64,000 nt of DNA from positions 620,001-684,000 of the forward strand of contig JAEMBT020000008.1 of assembly GCA_018873245.2 (NCBI GenBank), written 5' to 3'. The translations under genes were made by a program, and so were the position numbers. Source of the DNA: Archegozetes longisetosus. Taxonomy: Eukaryota; Arthropoda; Arachnida; Sarcoptiformes; Trhypochthoniidae. Every line of letters begins with the position of its first letter. Position 1 is the first letter of the stretch. The notes beneath the pieces are model-generated. The model saw nothing but the letters and a program-made list of their open reading frames with translations. It ran no database searches and had not been told where the DNA came from. This document shows positions 35,712-48,397 of this stretch, one piece after another.

Positions 35712-38471
35712 ATGTCTCCATCACAACCATTACCACCAAAAGAAAACGCTTTATTCAAGAAGATACTGAGATGTTATGAACACAAACAGTACAAGAATGG
35801 TCTTAAGTTTGCAAAACAGATCCTCTCCAATCCCAAATATGGAGAACACGGCGAGACTCTGGCCATGAAAGGGCTCACTCTCAATTGTTTGGGACGCAAG
35901 GAAGAGGCCTATGAGTACGTTAGAAGAGGACTGAGGAATGACTTGCAATCACATGTCTGTTGGCACGTTTACGGGTTGTTGCAAAGGAGTGACCATAAAT
36001 ACGATGAGGCCATTAAGTGTTACAGAAATGCTCTCAAATGGGACAAAGACAACATCCAAATACTTAGAGATTTAAGTCTATTGCAAATCCAAATGAGAGA
36101 CTTAGAGGGATATCGAGACACTAGATATCAGTTGTTCTCTTTGAGACCAACTCAGAGGGCGTCTTGGATTGGATTCGCAATGGCTTACCATTTGTTGAAA
36201 GACTATGAAATGGCGGCAAAGATTTTGGAAGAGTTTCGCAAAACAAGTCAATCGCAACAGCAGAAAGCGATGCACAACAACAGTAGCGGTAATACTAATA
36301 ATAATTCGGGACAGACTTCACGAATGTCCAATGAATATTACGAACAGTCGGAACTGTTGCTATATCATGTAATGGTTCTGAAAGAGGCACAAAATTATCA
36401 GGAGGCGATCGCTTATTTGGACAAGAATGAGGCAGACATTTGTGATAAGTTAGCCATTTATGAGTATAAAAGTGAACTTTACATTAGTATCGGAAAGTTA
36501 AAAGAAGCCAAGAAAGTAATCAAAGAACAACTGATTGGAAGAAATCCGGAAAATGCAAACTATTATTACTTGCTGGAAAGAGCTCTCGATTTAAATGCTG
36601 ACAAAGAGAACGAACGCTTGAAATTATATCTCGATTTTCAGCGTATTTACCCGAAAAGTCAAATGCCATTTCGATTGCCACTGAATTTTGTGAGTAATTT
36701 GAATCTATTTCGGGAAATGATTGACATCTATTTAAGAAAAAGTCTGCGCAAAGGACAGCCGGCATTATTTCGTGATATGAAATCAATTTATGACAACGAA
36801 TTTGCTGGCAATTCATTTCTAACAACTATCAATAGTAAAAGTTTGCCGCAAAAGATTGAAATTTTACAGAATTTAATGTTAAGTTATGTCCAAAATTTGT
36901 TAAAATTCGATAGCTTTGATTCGACAGAGTCTTCGTGTGGGTCGGAGGCCACGACTTGTCTCTTATGGGTTTACTATTATTTAGCTCAACATTTCGATTA
37001 TTTGAAAGACTTTAATAATGCTTTGAAATATGTAAACATAGCTCTGGAACACACGCCTACTCTCATTGAACTGTTTGTTATTAAAGCCAAGATTTATAAA
37101 CACGCTGGAAATATAGACGAAGCCGTTAAGTGTGTCGATGAAGCTCAGAGTTTAGATACAGCCGATCGTTATTTGAACTCTAAATGCGCCAAATACTTAT
37201 TGAGAGCCAATAAAATAACCGAAGCCGAAGAGATGTGTTCGAAGTTCACTCGAGAAGGTGTCAGTGCGAGCGAAAACTTGAATGAAATGCAGTGCATGTG
37301 GTTTCAGACGGAGGCGGCCCGAGCCTATCAGAGACTAGAGAAATGGGGCGAAACTTTGAAGAAATGCATTGAAATTGATCGACACTTTGCTGAAATAAAT
37401 GAGGATCAGTTTGATTTTCATACTTATTGCATGAGGAAAATGACACTTCGATCTTACATCGAGCTGCTTAGACTCGAAGATGTCCTCAAATCGCATTCGT
37501 TCTATTTCAAAGTGGCTCACATTGCGATTCAAGTCTATCTGAGGCTTTACGACAAGCCACTGGGTGAAAATGAAGAATCAGAAGATAATAACACCTCTAA
37601 TATGTCTGCGTCTGAACTGAAGAAATTGAGGAATAAGCAAAGAAAAGCCAAGTTGAGAGCAACTGCTGCCGAAAAGATCGAAACACAGGCTCAAAATAAA
37701 GAGAATGATAAGAGCAATGAGAGCAGTGGAAGTGAATTGCATCAAGAAAAGTTAGATTCGTATAAATTAGAACGACCTGAGGACCCATTGGCTGAAGCCA
37801 TCAAATTTCTGACTCCGTTACAGATTTTAGCCAAAGAACGTATTGATACACATTTGTTAGCGTTTGAGATATACTTTCGAAAGGGAAAGATTATGTTAAT
37901 GTTGCAGAGCTTGAAGAGAGCCATTAGACTAGAGTCAAGTAATCCAACTCTGCAAAAGCAACTAGTCTTATTCTTCAATTTCGTTGAATCACATAAAGAA
38001 CAGTTCAATGATGCCATTAATAAAGTGCTTGAACTTGAAATGATTAAGTTGATTGGCAATGAAAAAGTGAGCTCTGCCTTGGAATTGAACGAACGCTTTC
38101 TTCAGCGTAACCCAAACTCATTCGTGTATCGCATTGAAAGCTCAAAATTGATGCATATTCTCAGTGGAGATAACAATAAACAACTAGCCAAATCGAACGC
38201 TATCGATCTAATTATTGAGAATTTAGAAGATTTAGATGGAGTCAATATCGATAGCTGTATACAATTTTCAAAAAGTTTGCGCTCCGGCGATTTCGGTCCA
38301 ATCGATGAGAAGACAATTGAAGAATTCAAGAAGAAATGCCACAATTTATTCCCATTTGCCACACAATTCATGTCTGACGAAGAATGTAAGCAATTGAATA
38401 ACCACAACGACTTGACTAATCACAACAACTATTCTGAAGCACTTGAGAATTCTGAACAAGTTGAAGACTAG
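35712..38471 (+). CDS. NAA15: NatA auxiliary subunit NAA15 (N-alpha-acetyltransferase 15), intronless
   Basis: Large TPR scaffold that binds the ribosome and the catalytic subunit NAA10 to acetylate nascent protein N-termini. The 919-residue frame is intact and a little longer than the usual 860-870. The N-terminus (LPPKENALFKKILRCYEHK) and following blocks, including KGLTLNCLGRKEEAY, DEAIKCYRNALKWD and LLKDYEMAAKILEEFRKT, match the family as I recall it. TPR-like helix pairs continue through the protein. Residues about 178-206 are an Asn/Gln/Ser-rich insertion where relatives have a short loop. Residues about 631-655 are the typical lysine-rich helix (ELKKLRNKQRKAK), followed by a Glu/Lys/Ser-rich linker and a C-terminal TPR block. 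The ATG at 35712 follows an A-rich leader and gives the expected N-terminus. No intron is needed over 2.76 kb. Confidence 0.95.
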   Translation: MSPSQPLPPKENALFKKILRCYEHKQYKNGLKFAKQILSNPKYGEHGETLAMKGLTLNCLGRKEEAYEYVRRGLRNDLQSHVCWHVYGLLQRSDHKYDEAIKCYRNALKWDKDNIQILRDLSLLQIQMRDLEGYRDTRYQLFSLRPTQRASWIGFAMAYHLLKDYEMAAKILEEFRKTSQSQQQKAMHNNSSGNTNNNSGQTSRMSNEYYEQSELLLYHVMVLKEAQNYQEAIAYLDKNEADICDKLAIYEYKSELYISIGKLKEAKKVIKEQLIGRNPENANYYYLLERALDLNADKENERLKLYLDFQRIYPKSQMPFRLPLNFVSNLNLFREMIDIYLRKSLRKGQPALFRDMKSIYDNEFAGNSFLTTINSKSLPQKIEILQNLMLSYVQNLLKFDSFDSTESSCGSEATTCLLWVYYYLAQHFDYLKDFNNALKYVNIALEHTPTLIELFVIKAKIYKHAGNIDEAVKCVDEAQSLDTADRYLNSKCAKYLLRANKITEAEEMCSKFTREGVSASENLNEMQCMWFQTEAARAYQRLEKWGETLKKCIEIDRHFAEINEDQFDFHTYCMRKMTLRSYIELLRLEDVLKSHSFYFKVAHIAIQVYLRLYDKPLGENEESEDNNTSNMSASELKKLRNKQRKAKLRATAAEKIETQAQNKENDKSNESSGSELHQEKLDSYKLERPEDPLAEAIKFLTPLQILAKERIDTHLLAFEIYFRKGKIMLMLQSLKRAIRLESSNPTLQKQLVLFFNFVESHKEQFNDAINKVLELEMIKLIGNEKVSSALELNERFLQRNPNSFVYRIESSKLMHILSGDNNKQLAKSNAIDLIIENLEDLDGVNIDSCIQFSKSLRSGDFGPIDEKTIEEFKKKCHNLFPFATQFMSDEECKQLNNHNDLTNHNNYSEALENSEQVED

Positions 38472-41400
38472 AAGAAAAGTGTTTGAAATTTCTTTTTTTA
38501 ATTATTTTATTTGAATAATTATACGTTTTGTTGTTTTTTAAATTAATTGAAAGACATACAAATGTCAGCCAATGGTTAAATAGCAAAAGTTTCGCCTTTA
38601 TATATATTTAAATATATTTACTAATTAATTGAATTAACAAAACAATTGACTTGTACAGAATTTATTAATAGCTAATCTCGTGCTATTACAGACTTTGAAT
38701 TGTTTGTCAAGTAATACGAAAAGAGTTGCTAGTAATTCGATGTGTGGTTTTGGTGTGACTGTTGTAGAACTAAATCAAGTGATACAACAAATAACAATTT
38801 GAATTCTAAATTTGATGCTTTGATACTCATTTATAAAGTTTTACAATCATTTTTAGGTATTGATCAAATTCTGTTTTTTACCTCTTAAAATGCATTTTTC
38901 ATGTTTGCATTAAATAATTGAGTTATTAAAGCAAATCAAAATTGTATTTTCTTTATTTGATCACTACATAACAGATGACTCCTGTTGTTAAAGCTAACGA
39001 ATCCTTTGCGAAGTAAACACTTATTACCGGTAATGATATCTTGGACAATTTATAAGTTTATCAAAGATTTCAATCAATTATCAGTTTTGATTTATAAGCT
39101 TAAGCTTTGATTCAAATAAAATATTATTTCTAGTTTGTTTTTCTTACTATTATTGCCTTTCAATTAAAAATGAAGTAAAATTTGAAAGTTTTGAAAATGT
39201 TTTCAGGTTTAAATCATTTTGTTGACTATATTTCGATAGAGTAAGACTACAATATAAAGCAACTATAATATCGACAGGGTACCTATTTCAAAGAAGAACT
39301 GTTCTTGTTGCAGAAAATCTAATTTTAAACCACTTTTTCATAGTTTCGATTAAAACTTGAGACCACTAGATACTACTTCAACTGACACAAAACGACTAGC
39401 TAAACTCAAAGTAAGTTCAAACGTGTTCATTTAGTTTTGGCGTTGGTTTACATTATTTCTGTGAAATTTTTGTGAAACTGGATTCTCACTTGAAGTTAAA
39501 GATTATAACAAACCACATGAGGAACAAAAGTCAATTTACTCTAAAAGTTTTAGAATCCTAAAAATTCAGAAGAAAATTGTCCCGAATGTATTTTAAAGTC
39601 CAAGTTAATATTTGGAGCTTGCGTACGGATTTTAGTCATCATTTTGTTGACTATTGCATCTTCTAATTTATTACATAAATGAAATTTAAAAATTTTTCAT
39701 TGTCATTCTGTATATATTTATATTTGAGTCAATTATTCAAATATATTGATTTTATAATTATGTGAAGGAATGACTTGGATCGCGTATTTTTAAGTCACTG
39801 AAATTCCATTTGAAATTGTGTAGCGGATTTAATAAAAATGATGAGAGAGTTAGGTTCGATCTAGGGCTTAAACTTTGAAAAGTGGAATTACGAGCATAAT
39901 CTTTGAGTTGAGTCGTTTGTTTATTTATAGGAGGACCGTTAAATTTGTTTCATTTAGAAAAGTTTAACAAAATGAACACAAGTCATGTTGGTTTTGAAAG
40001 CTCTCGTCTGATCTATCTTAAGATTGCTAAAGCCAATACAGAACAAAGTGAACAAAGGATAACTTTTGATAAAGGATTTATCTGACATGAATCGACTATC
40101 TAGTGTCAAATACGGTAAAAGCCATGATATCTGTTTATACATTGATTTTTTCGATAGTAATTTTTCACACATTATTTGTTAGTTTTTTGGCGACTATTGT
40201 GCAGATACAGTAGTGGGGGACAAAACAGATTGAATAGCTGCGCGACTTTGCCTCATGGGATAAGAGAAAAGAGAGCAGAGCAAAAAAAGTTAGAAAATAA
40301 GAGGATTGCATTCAGTCACACAACATCTATCTCTATCTTTCTATTTCCTGTAGTTTCGTATCTTTTCATAAGTTTCATTCTGTTTCTTACAAACAATTTC
40401 TCTTCAATAAAAACGAAACTGTAGTAAGATTTCTAAGACTAATATTTCAAAATTTAGTAAATGTTTGCTCGGGTGGAAGTGAGGAAAAATCAAATTTTGA
40501 TTCATTCAATTCTTGCATATTGAATATGACGTGACCTGCTCAGATCAATAAACGTATGAAATAATAAAGTCACTTTCAATCAATTGATTTCAGTTTTAAT
40601 CAACTAATGAATAGTTGAAATAAATTGATAAAAATAAATTGATAAATCGAGTTGAAAACTTTAAGTGCTAAGGCAGTTAACTTAATAATAGAGTCTATAA
40701 GCTGTTCATCACATGCATCTCTCAGCTCATGCTCAACATCGCTCAAGATTTCATCTCATATTGACTTTGCTGGTAATGCTTTTGGTTTGGAACATTTGAC
40801 CGCAAGTCGTCGCGCAGTAAAGATGCAAAATCTATTCCTTGCATTAATAATGTTGAGTGAATCAATCAAATTTCAAATCTAATTGTTGTCAATTTGAGTT
40901 TGAGTTAATGATTCATTCTTCAACTGTTCTACGATCAAAACGAACCATTTATTTACGAGGATTGGTCTACTATTGAGTCGAAAAGACTAGAATACTGTTC
41001 GGTAAAAAGTTTTATCATTTTTCTCCCTATAATTGATTGTTGTTTATTGAAATGTTGTGCTGTTTTGATAGCACTTGTTATAATTATATCAAATGATGGA
41101 TCATTTTGACGGTTCATCGAATGCCTCCAAACCGCTTTATCTTCTTTTTTGTCATGAGATAGATTAATCATTAAATCTAATTTTCAATGAATAGCACTTT
41201 GCTTAAGCGCTAATAATGTTTTCAGTTTTTTGAAGCTCATAAACTTTTGCTAACTATATTGCACTTCAAGTATCTGTATTTTGATGTTTTCCGCATATCT
41301 ATTTGTTTAACTTAATTCAATAAGAAAGTAGTTTTATATGAGTCGAAAATTTTTCATTAGTCAAAAAAGACTTGTACAAAGTTTACGTGTATCGCAATAT

Positions 41401-42017
41401 CGAGTCCTTAATTAGGTTCATATATCAAGTCAACTTTCGATGAGAGACGAGTTGCATCGAAACAACAAATGTTAATAATGATGGTATTAAATAACAATAT
41501 AGGCATTAGTTTCTTATTTTATGCTTGCTTGATGAACTCTGAAGAACTCGAAGTATGAGATGCGCATCAAGTGTTACAAAAAATGAGCGTTAATGCAGTT
41601 GAGCAATAACTGCATGATATACTGATATACAAGTATTTTGAGGTCATTTCATATCTACAACAGAGGTAATCGGAAACGATGCGATGTGTCATGTCGTCAT
41701 GTCTTCGAGTAAGCTCGCATGGGAAGACAGTCTTGCACTTCATTTCTTGCGTATGATCAGAGATTAAAGAGCAGAAGAGTTCATCATCTCTTTACTTGTT
41801 CCTTATATCTATATTCTCCTTATACGAGTATTTCCTCAACTCTTTCCTAGCAAAAGGCATTTCATGTTCAAAGCGGATCAAATGCGTTGATATGCCTGAC
41901 ATTTTAATTATTTGAGAACTTGTCAAAATACTGCATCACAATGAAAGAAACAGATGGTCATTGTCATAGATGATAGCTTATGACAGCTCTCTAAGAATGA
42001 GAATGCTCTATATAGCG

Positions 42018-42020
<3 letters not shown>

Positions 42021-42050
<30 letters not shown>
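42021..42050. repeat. (AG)15 microsatellite
   Basis: Perfect AG run of 30 bp. Confidence 0.95.
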
Positions 42051-42053
<3 letters not shown>

Positions 42054-43565
42054 CTGACGAGTGTATGTTTAAGAATACAATAGACTTTTCTGAAGCACAC
42101 ATTTGTAATACACAACAAACTTAATATTGTTTGCCATCTGTTTATTAATCTTCTTTATTAATACTGCTGTCCTCTGCATCAAAAAATTAAGATATGTTCT
42201 TATGCCACATATGCCAACCGTCTGATCGCATGTGAATTTATTATTTTCGTGACTCAATCTTATATCGCGTTCATGAAAATTGAATATAAGTTTCCCTATA
42301 TTTCCAAGAGTTCTTAACAGTTATCGATAAATAATAAAGTTTTCTGACTTTTCAAACACGAGTCTGGTTTGAAACGAAGACCTGTTAGCGTTTATAAATC
42401 GTTGCCCTAAGGCTTACCTATCACCCAATTTTTAGATCTGAGCTTTCCCACATAATGATCAGATACTAATAAAAGAAAAATAGCTTTTTTCTCGCATAAC
42501 ACTATAGATGAATATTTTATATCACTATCGAAAAAGCCATTATATCAAACTCATTATGTAAGTAATAGAGTAGCGTAATATGCATAACGTTTCAACTCAT
42601 AGCAGAGTAACGCTTTGAGGGATTCCATTATAAAAGTTTTTGCTCAAGCAGTTAAATGAATGCTTGATTGAATTGGTGGTGTGTTCGCTCTGAACCTTAT
42701 GTGTGAGTTTTGGTGATGTTTCGTAATACAAATTATTTGGCGAACACAAAGTGCTAAAAATCCTTATGGCTGTTGACGGAAGACAGGCATAAATGCTAGT
42801 AGAAGACTATAGTTAATAATATCTCGTACGTGAACGAGACGTATGAGACCTATGACAGAATCCTATGGTGAGTAGGCTTAACATTGTGTTGTTTAATCTG
42901 AAAGTGATGCCGTTATATCCTATTATTCACTAGCCCGAAGGTGTAGTAATACTCCTTTTTGGTGACTAACATTTATGTGAACACAAAACTCCTGTTAAGC
43001 GCATATATATTGGTTTGAGCGCCAATATTAACGTATCGGTGAGGCGTATAATATAGTGTGGTGTAGTGTTGGACAGAATCGAAATTTCGTTTCCCTTTTT
43101 ATGTTGAGTTAATTGCAATTCTTTCATCTCTCTCTTCTTAAGTAACGCTTGAGCGATCCTTATTTCTCATCCCCCTATCAATGAGACATCGAATGCATTC
43201 ATTCTTGTAATAGTCAGACCCTTCTCACAAGTTGCCCTTTTTCTCATTTCAAACACGATGTAACGAAGAATGTTAGCTTACATTCTACAGAGTATTGCAG
43301 CCTATTCTCCATTCTCTCTTTATCTGACTCCCCCGATCACTGTCCCCCTCCCTCTTCTATACCTGATCGTACTTTCAAACTAATACTAAATGTTATACAA
43401 AGTGGTTGGCATCAAATAAAATGCATCCTTTTGAATGAGAAGATTCTTGAGGGCAAGAGGAACAAAAATGAATGGTTCAACAATAGTTTTGTATTACACT
43501 CTGTATCACAACAGGCAATTTGGAAAAAAGGGCTAAACGCTAAATAATAAGTGAAAACTAGTAAC

Positions 43566-43586
43566 CGTCTAATTACTAATTAGACG
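43566..43586. repeat. Perfect 21-bp palindrome with TAAT cores
   Basis: Ten-base arms CGTCTAATTA and TAATTAGACG around a central C. Each arm has a TAATTA homeodomain-type core, so a dimeric regulatory site is one reading; chance is another. Confidence 0.6.
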
Positions 43587-44653
43587 CATGAATGAGTGAC
43601 AATTTTGCATTATTTAAATATTAGCTGTCATATTATGTAATTGTGCGAATTTCACTTCACTTACTATTACTATGCCTGCAATAAAATTCAGGCAATGCAT
43701 ATATAGATACGTGGTATAAAAGTTGTATAAGACGACTAATTAAATTATGTTTTTGAGCACATATGCAAAACTTTGGTAATGAAATAATGCAATTAAGTTA
43801 TAATAACAGCCTCAGTCTCTGTATTTTCACTGATAGTATTTTCCGTCGGCTTTTGTTTAAAATGCTAATAATGTGGAGAATTGCGATATAAACTGAACTA
43901 TTGTGTTAAATGAATACTAACACATATAAAGAATAATATCAGTATCAAACCTAACAATCTCTCATTTATTTGTGATGTTTGAGGCGCGCATAAAATTAGC
44001 TGTTTTATTGTTAGTGTATATCACACTTATATAACTTATACCAGTATTAGTTTATCGTATATGTCAGCTTTATATTTATATAGCTTACTTCTTTTATATT
44101 AAATTACAGCCTTATAGCTGTGAATTATTCACAACAAATAAGGAATATTCAGCGTATATAATGGTAAAAAAGAAAATTTAATCAATATATTATGTAATGC
44201 TAAACTAATATTAGCCTAAATTATGCTTCAAATTGCTATTTCACATTTCAACAATATTCTTATGTCTCGTTCTTTTCTCAAATAATAACTGTTCTTTTGC
44301 ACTGCTCCCTAATTATATACGCCAGTTCGATCTTCTTTAACAGCTGATAAGTTTTATTTTCTTCAAATAATGCAAATTTGAATCTTATTATCTACAAAAG
44401 CAATTTTAAAAAACCAATCAATTCGACAATGACTATAAATAAGCAGCAAATTATGATATTTCTACTACAAATAGGAAATACTGGTAATAGTTATTAGCTC
44501 TGACTTGAGAGCTAAAATAAAAAGAGACATATCTCCAACAATATAACATGCCTATAGGTCATGAACTAAATGGAAGATATCCTTTTTAAACGTTTTAAAG
44601 ATTTAAGTGTGGGTCTGAAAAGTCTAAAAGTTTAGTAGGATTCGAAAATTTTG

Positions 44654-44682
44654 TTTCAGATCTGTTTGTCACAGATCTGAAA
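44654..44682. repeat. Perfect 12-bp stem hairpin
   Basis: TTTCAGATCTGT and its exact reverse complement are separated by TTGTC. The stem is too short for a standard animal pre-miRNA. Confidence 0.75.
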
Positions 44683-46889
44683 ACTGCTTTATCCTTAGCT
44701 TCCAAAGTTCAGAAACATCTTTCAAATACATTGAAAGCTTTGTAGAAACTTGAATAAATGAGGCATAAAGTATACAAATATAGACTCGTTATATCATATT
44801 ATGAGTTTGAGGTTTTACCTCTAAAAATCACTTTCAAAATGTTCAAAATGAGTCAATTAAAACAGAATTTTACTTATTCTACAAAAATTCTGATATGGCA
44901 GTTCACATAAACAAATATTTGTTATGTACACATTCATTGACTATATAATCAGTCTAAAACACAAAGATTAATTGAGTTGACCAAATTTGATTTGCTTATA
45001 ATATCGAATAGACTAAAGTCTGTCTGATGATAACAGTAGTAAATGGCTGAATATTTGATTTCGGTTGAGCTGCAAATTTCTAATTTCGAAAGAATCAAAT
45101 TGAACTTACATTAAGCTCTGCTAATTTGCTCGAAAACTTGAGTTTTCTATCAATTCAATAGATTCAAATGACTTTACTGAATAAAAGTAAAAAATAGGGA
45201 CTCAAATGATAGAAGACTTAGAAATCGACTAATTAAGCTATAGATTGATCTTCTATTTGAAGCATAACATGTAAAGAGGGGTCTGGGATCACGAGAAATA
45301 AAAATTGCACGGTAAATCGTAAAAATATTTTCGAAAATAATAATAATGGGAATTTGAACGAAAAAAATGTTTACGCGTGCGAATGTGACTGATACTAATT
45401 GAAAAGAAAGCTTAACACTTTAGGGACTTGTGATTAAGCAGAAATTTGTTGTCAACAGCTTTGCAAAACTATTTCATGCCAAAGTTTATTAATTGAAATT
45501 CGTTATTCGAAATTCCAAATTGATGCAATTTCGGGATCCCGGCAAATGAAATTCACCTTTCCCGGGTAAACTTTTTCCTGGGAAGGCCCTTGTCCAATAT
45601 ATGTCTTATCTTATTAAGATGTTATATTGTATATTCTTTCAGAAAATAGCATAGAAATTCAAAATTGTTTGTGTTTGCTTTAATCAATGCTTGAAAATAA
45701 TTTGTGAAATTTAGCTCAAATCAATCTAAAAGCCAAACATATTCTTAAAAAATGGAAAAACTTCATAAAAGCAATTTTATACAAAAATATTATGAATTTT
45801 GCAAATATGTTGGATAATTCTGTCTTTAAATGACTTAGAAAACCGCTTTCTAGCAAATAGTTTGAGGCTTCGAGACTGTGAGACTTCGTTTTGGTTTATG
45901 GCTTAGAAAATAGTATTCTATTTCCAATGCTTATGAACAAATTGAACTTTTTATCAAACTTACATTTAGTTAGAGTACAAGATTCCGAAAATGAACAATC
46001 TGCAAAGTTTTGAGTCAGTACAAGATAATAAATTTCTATTAATGATGAGATTGGAATTTCCTACTCATTAATAATTAATTAAAGTGAAAAGTGGGAGTTA
46101 TAAAAAGCCGAATATATTTTACGTGTAATCATATACGCGCATAAATATATTAAAGACATTTGATTCAATAAACAGAGCTTTTAGCCTGTAAATCTTATTC
46201 ATATTTGATTGAGAGGTCGAGAAAGCTTTCATCATCTAATGATTCCTCTAAATGATTACCCTTATGATAAATCAATAAATAATTGTGAGCGCAGTCACAT
46301 TTCAGAAATATGTATTTATCTATCAAACTAAGTAACTCATTTGCTGATCGCAAAGTAGTTTCATATTTCTGATAAAATGGTTTAATTTACATCTATTAAA
46401 AGTTCAAAATTGGGCCAATTGAAGCAACTTCCTAAACAAAAAAGTAGATAATAAGATTTTTGACCACTCTCATATACTTAATCTATTTTATGTAGACAAA
46501 CAGACCAAATTCTCTAGTTTTAAATAAAGCATTGATTGCTATAGTTAGAATAGAAGAGGCGTTTTATGGAGATTTCTGTTGAATAATGTATTAATTTACG
46601 AGTTAAGGTAAGCATTAGGTTTGATCAAAAAATCCTAAGAGACTCCACGTTAGCTGTTATTTCGAAGCAAAGTCATTACATTGGCATCAATTAACGAAAT
46701 TTCCTGTATTTCGGATTAACTAAATATCCCCAACACATCGAACTTAAGAGAGAAATGAAAGATCTGTTGCTGTTCAATACGAATTTTCGTATTATTTGGT
46801 GTAATGGGATGAAGTACTCTTATAAGTAAAATCACTTTCCTTACACTGCACTCAACTGACAACTGAAAGATGCATACATAGGGTACATG

Positions 46890-46908
46890 CATACATACAT
46901 ACATACAT
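46890..46908. repeat. (CATA)n microsatellite
   Basis: Between four and five tandem CATA units, flanked by related imperfect units. Confidence 0.85.
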
Positions 46909-48354
46909 GCATATGGTTACAGCTCAATTCGTGCTAAGAATGGATTACTTTAGTTTAGAGTACAATAAAACTTTTATGTGATAAAAACATTAAGATTGCA
47001 TCGATGTTTCTAACAATGCATATGTATAGTAAAAAAGCTATTTACGACAATTCAGCTCGATCTTTACTTCAATTCATTTCTAGCTTTATTTATTACATGT
47101 CTTTGCTATAAAACTAAAAATAAATCCGATCAGTGATAACAAATTGAAAATATTTATGGATATTATTAAGCATTATCGAATAGTGATCGAGTATAAAACA
47201 AAAAAGTCAATTAAAGATAGCATAAAATATTACATGAAAATAACCTCTATTTGTCGTAACCCCTATTTATTCATGACTTCAATGTCTTGTTTATCTTGTT
47301 AATTGTTAACCAAAAGTTTGACTCCACACTTCTAATAACCATAGAAATGATCTGAGCATTGATTTAGATAAATTATTAGTAAATACATATGAGCTATATA
47401 TAAGTTGTATAGAAGAGAAAAATGAAATGTTATTCACCTTTGCTTTGCTTACTCGAGAAAATGAATTTATTTGGTTAATCAAAAAGAAAGTTGGGAGAAG
47501 CGAAAAAGTTCGAATTAACCAGATTCAGAACGAGATGTATGAGAAAGCGAGGCAGAGGCAGAAAGAAAGAGAGACAACTTTGACATGAATGCATTCTTAT
47601 TCATTAAATGAGAATCTTATAAACTTTTTATTGAATCAATCGATCGTCTATTTAATCAGTTTTACTGTTTCATAAAGCAAATAGAGTTGTAGTCGTAAAA
47701 ACGAGCCAAATATTTAATAAAATTTGATATTTGAACTTAAGGTAAAGATAGGAGATGTGTATCTCTAAGACTGAATGAGTGTGAAATACTGACCTAAGCA
47801 CGGTTTGTACACAGACGTTAGATTAGAGTCTAACAAGACATGCCTTCAGTTGAACTTTTGTTTCTGTTTAATCAGATTTTACGCCAGTATAACCCTGTAT
47901 GCATTAGCGGCTTCTATAACATTATGCCTTATTTGTTGAACAAAAGGATTTCATGTGTTGTATTCTGGGATTCAAAGACCATAATAAATGCAACATCAAC
48001 TTGAAAGAAGTTGTGTTACATTATTTAATGTCAAGTGCATACATGTGAGGCTAATTCGCTTAAATTAGGCCCAAAGGATGGATTAATTAACGCATTAATA
48101 AAGTGCTATAACAAAACCTCATAGTATTTACCATTAATATTGATAGCCCTCATAAATACCTCATTAAAAATGCTTCAATAATTAAGACACTAATTTCAAT
48201 AAACTATCATCTCTTCAAGACCAAACTTAGTTCCAGATATTAATGATTGAGAAATGTTTTCCAAAAGTATTTTCACTGTAACATTTCAATTAAAATGATT
48301 GAGTCATTTTGTAATCAAGTCAAGTCAAACTAAAAACGTATTTTCAATTTGCAG

Positions 48355-48397
48355 GTCTGTAAGAGCGGAAACATTTCTTAATATTTGAATTCCCAAA
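48355..48397 (+). other. Probable 5' UTR part of sarcoglycan exon 1
   Basis: A good acceptor (pyrimidine-rich tract then GCAG) ends at 48354, 43 nt before the ATG. The stretch after it is non-coding and leads into the AAAATG start, as expected if a leader exon lies farther upstream. Confidence 0.45.

Larger units (their letters stand above)
38472..48397. other. Gene-poor spacer of about 9.9 kb
   Basis: No convincing coding exon was seen on either strand. It contains an AG microsatellite (42021-42050), a CATA repeat (46890-46908), a perfect palindrome (43566-43586), a perfect hairpin (44654-44682), a GC-rich patch (45530-45600) and two overlapping short open segments at 40640-40905 (-). It must also hold the NAA15 3' end and the leader of the sarcoglycan gene. 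Confidence 0.6.
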
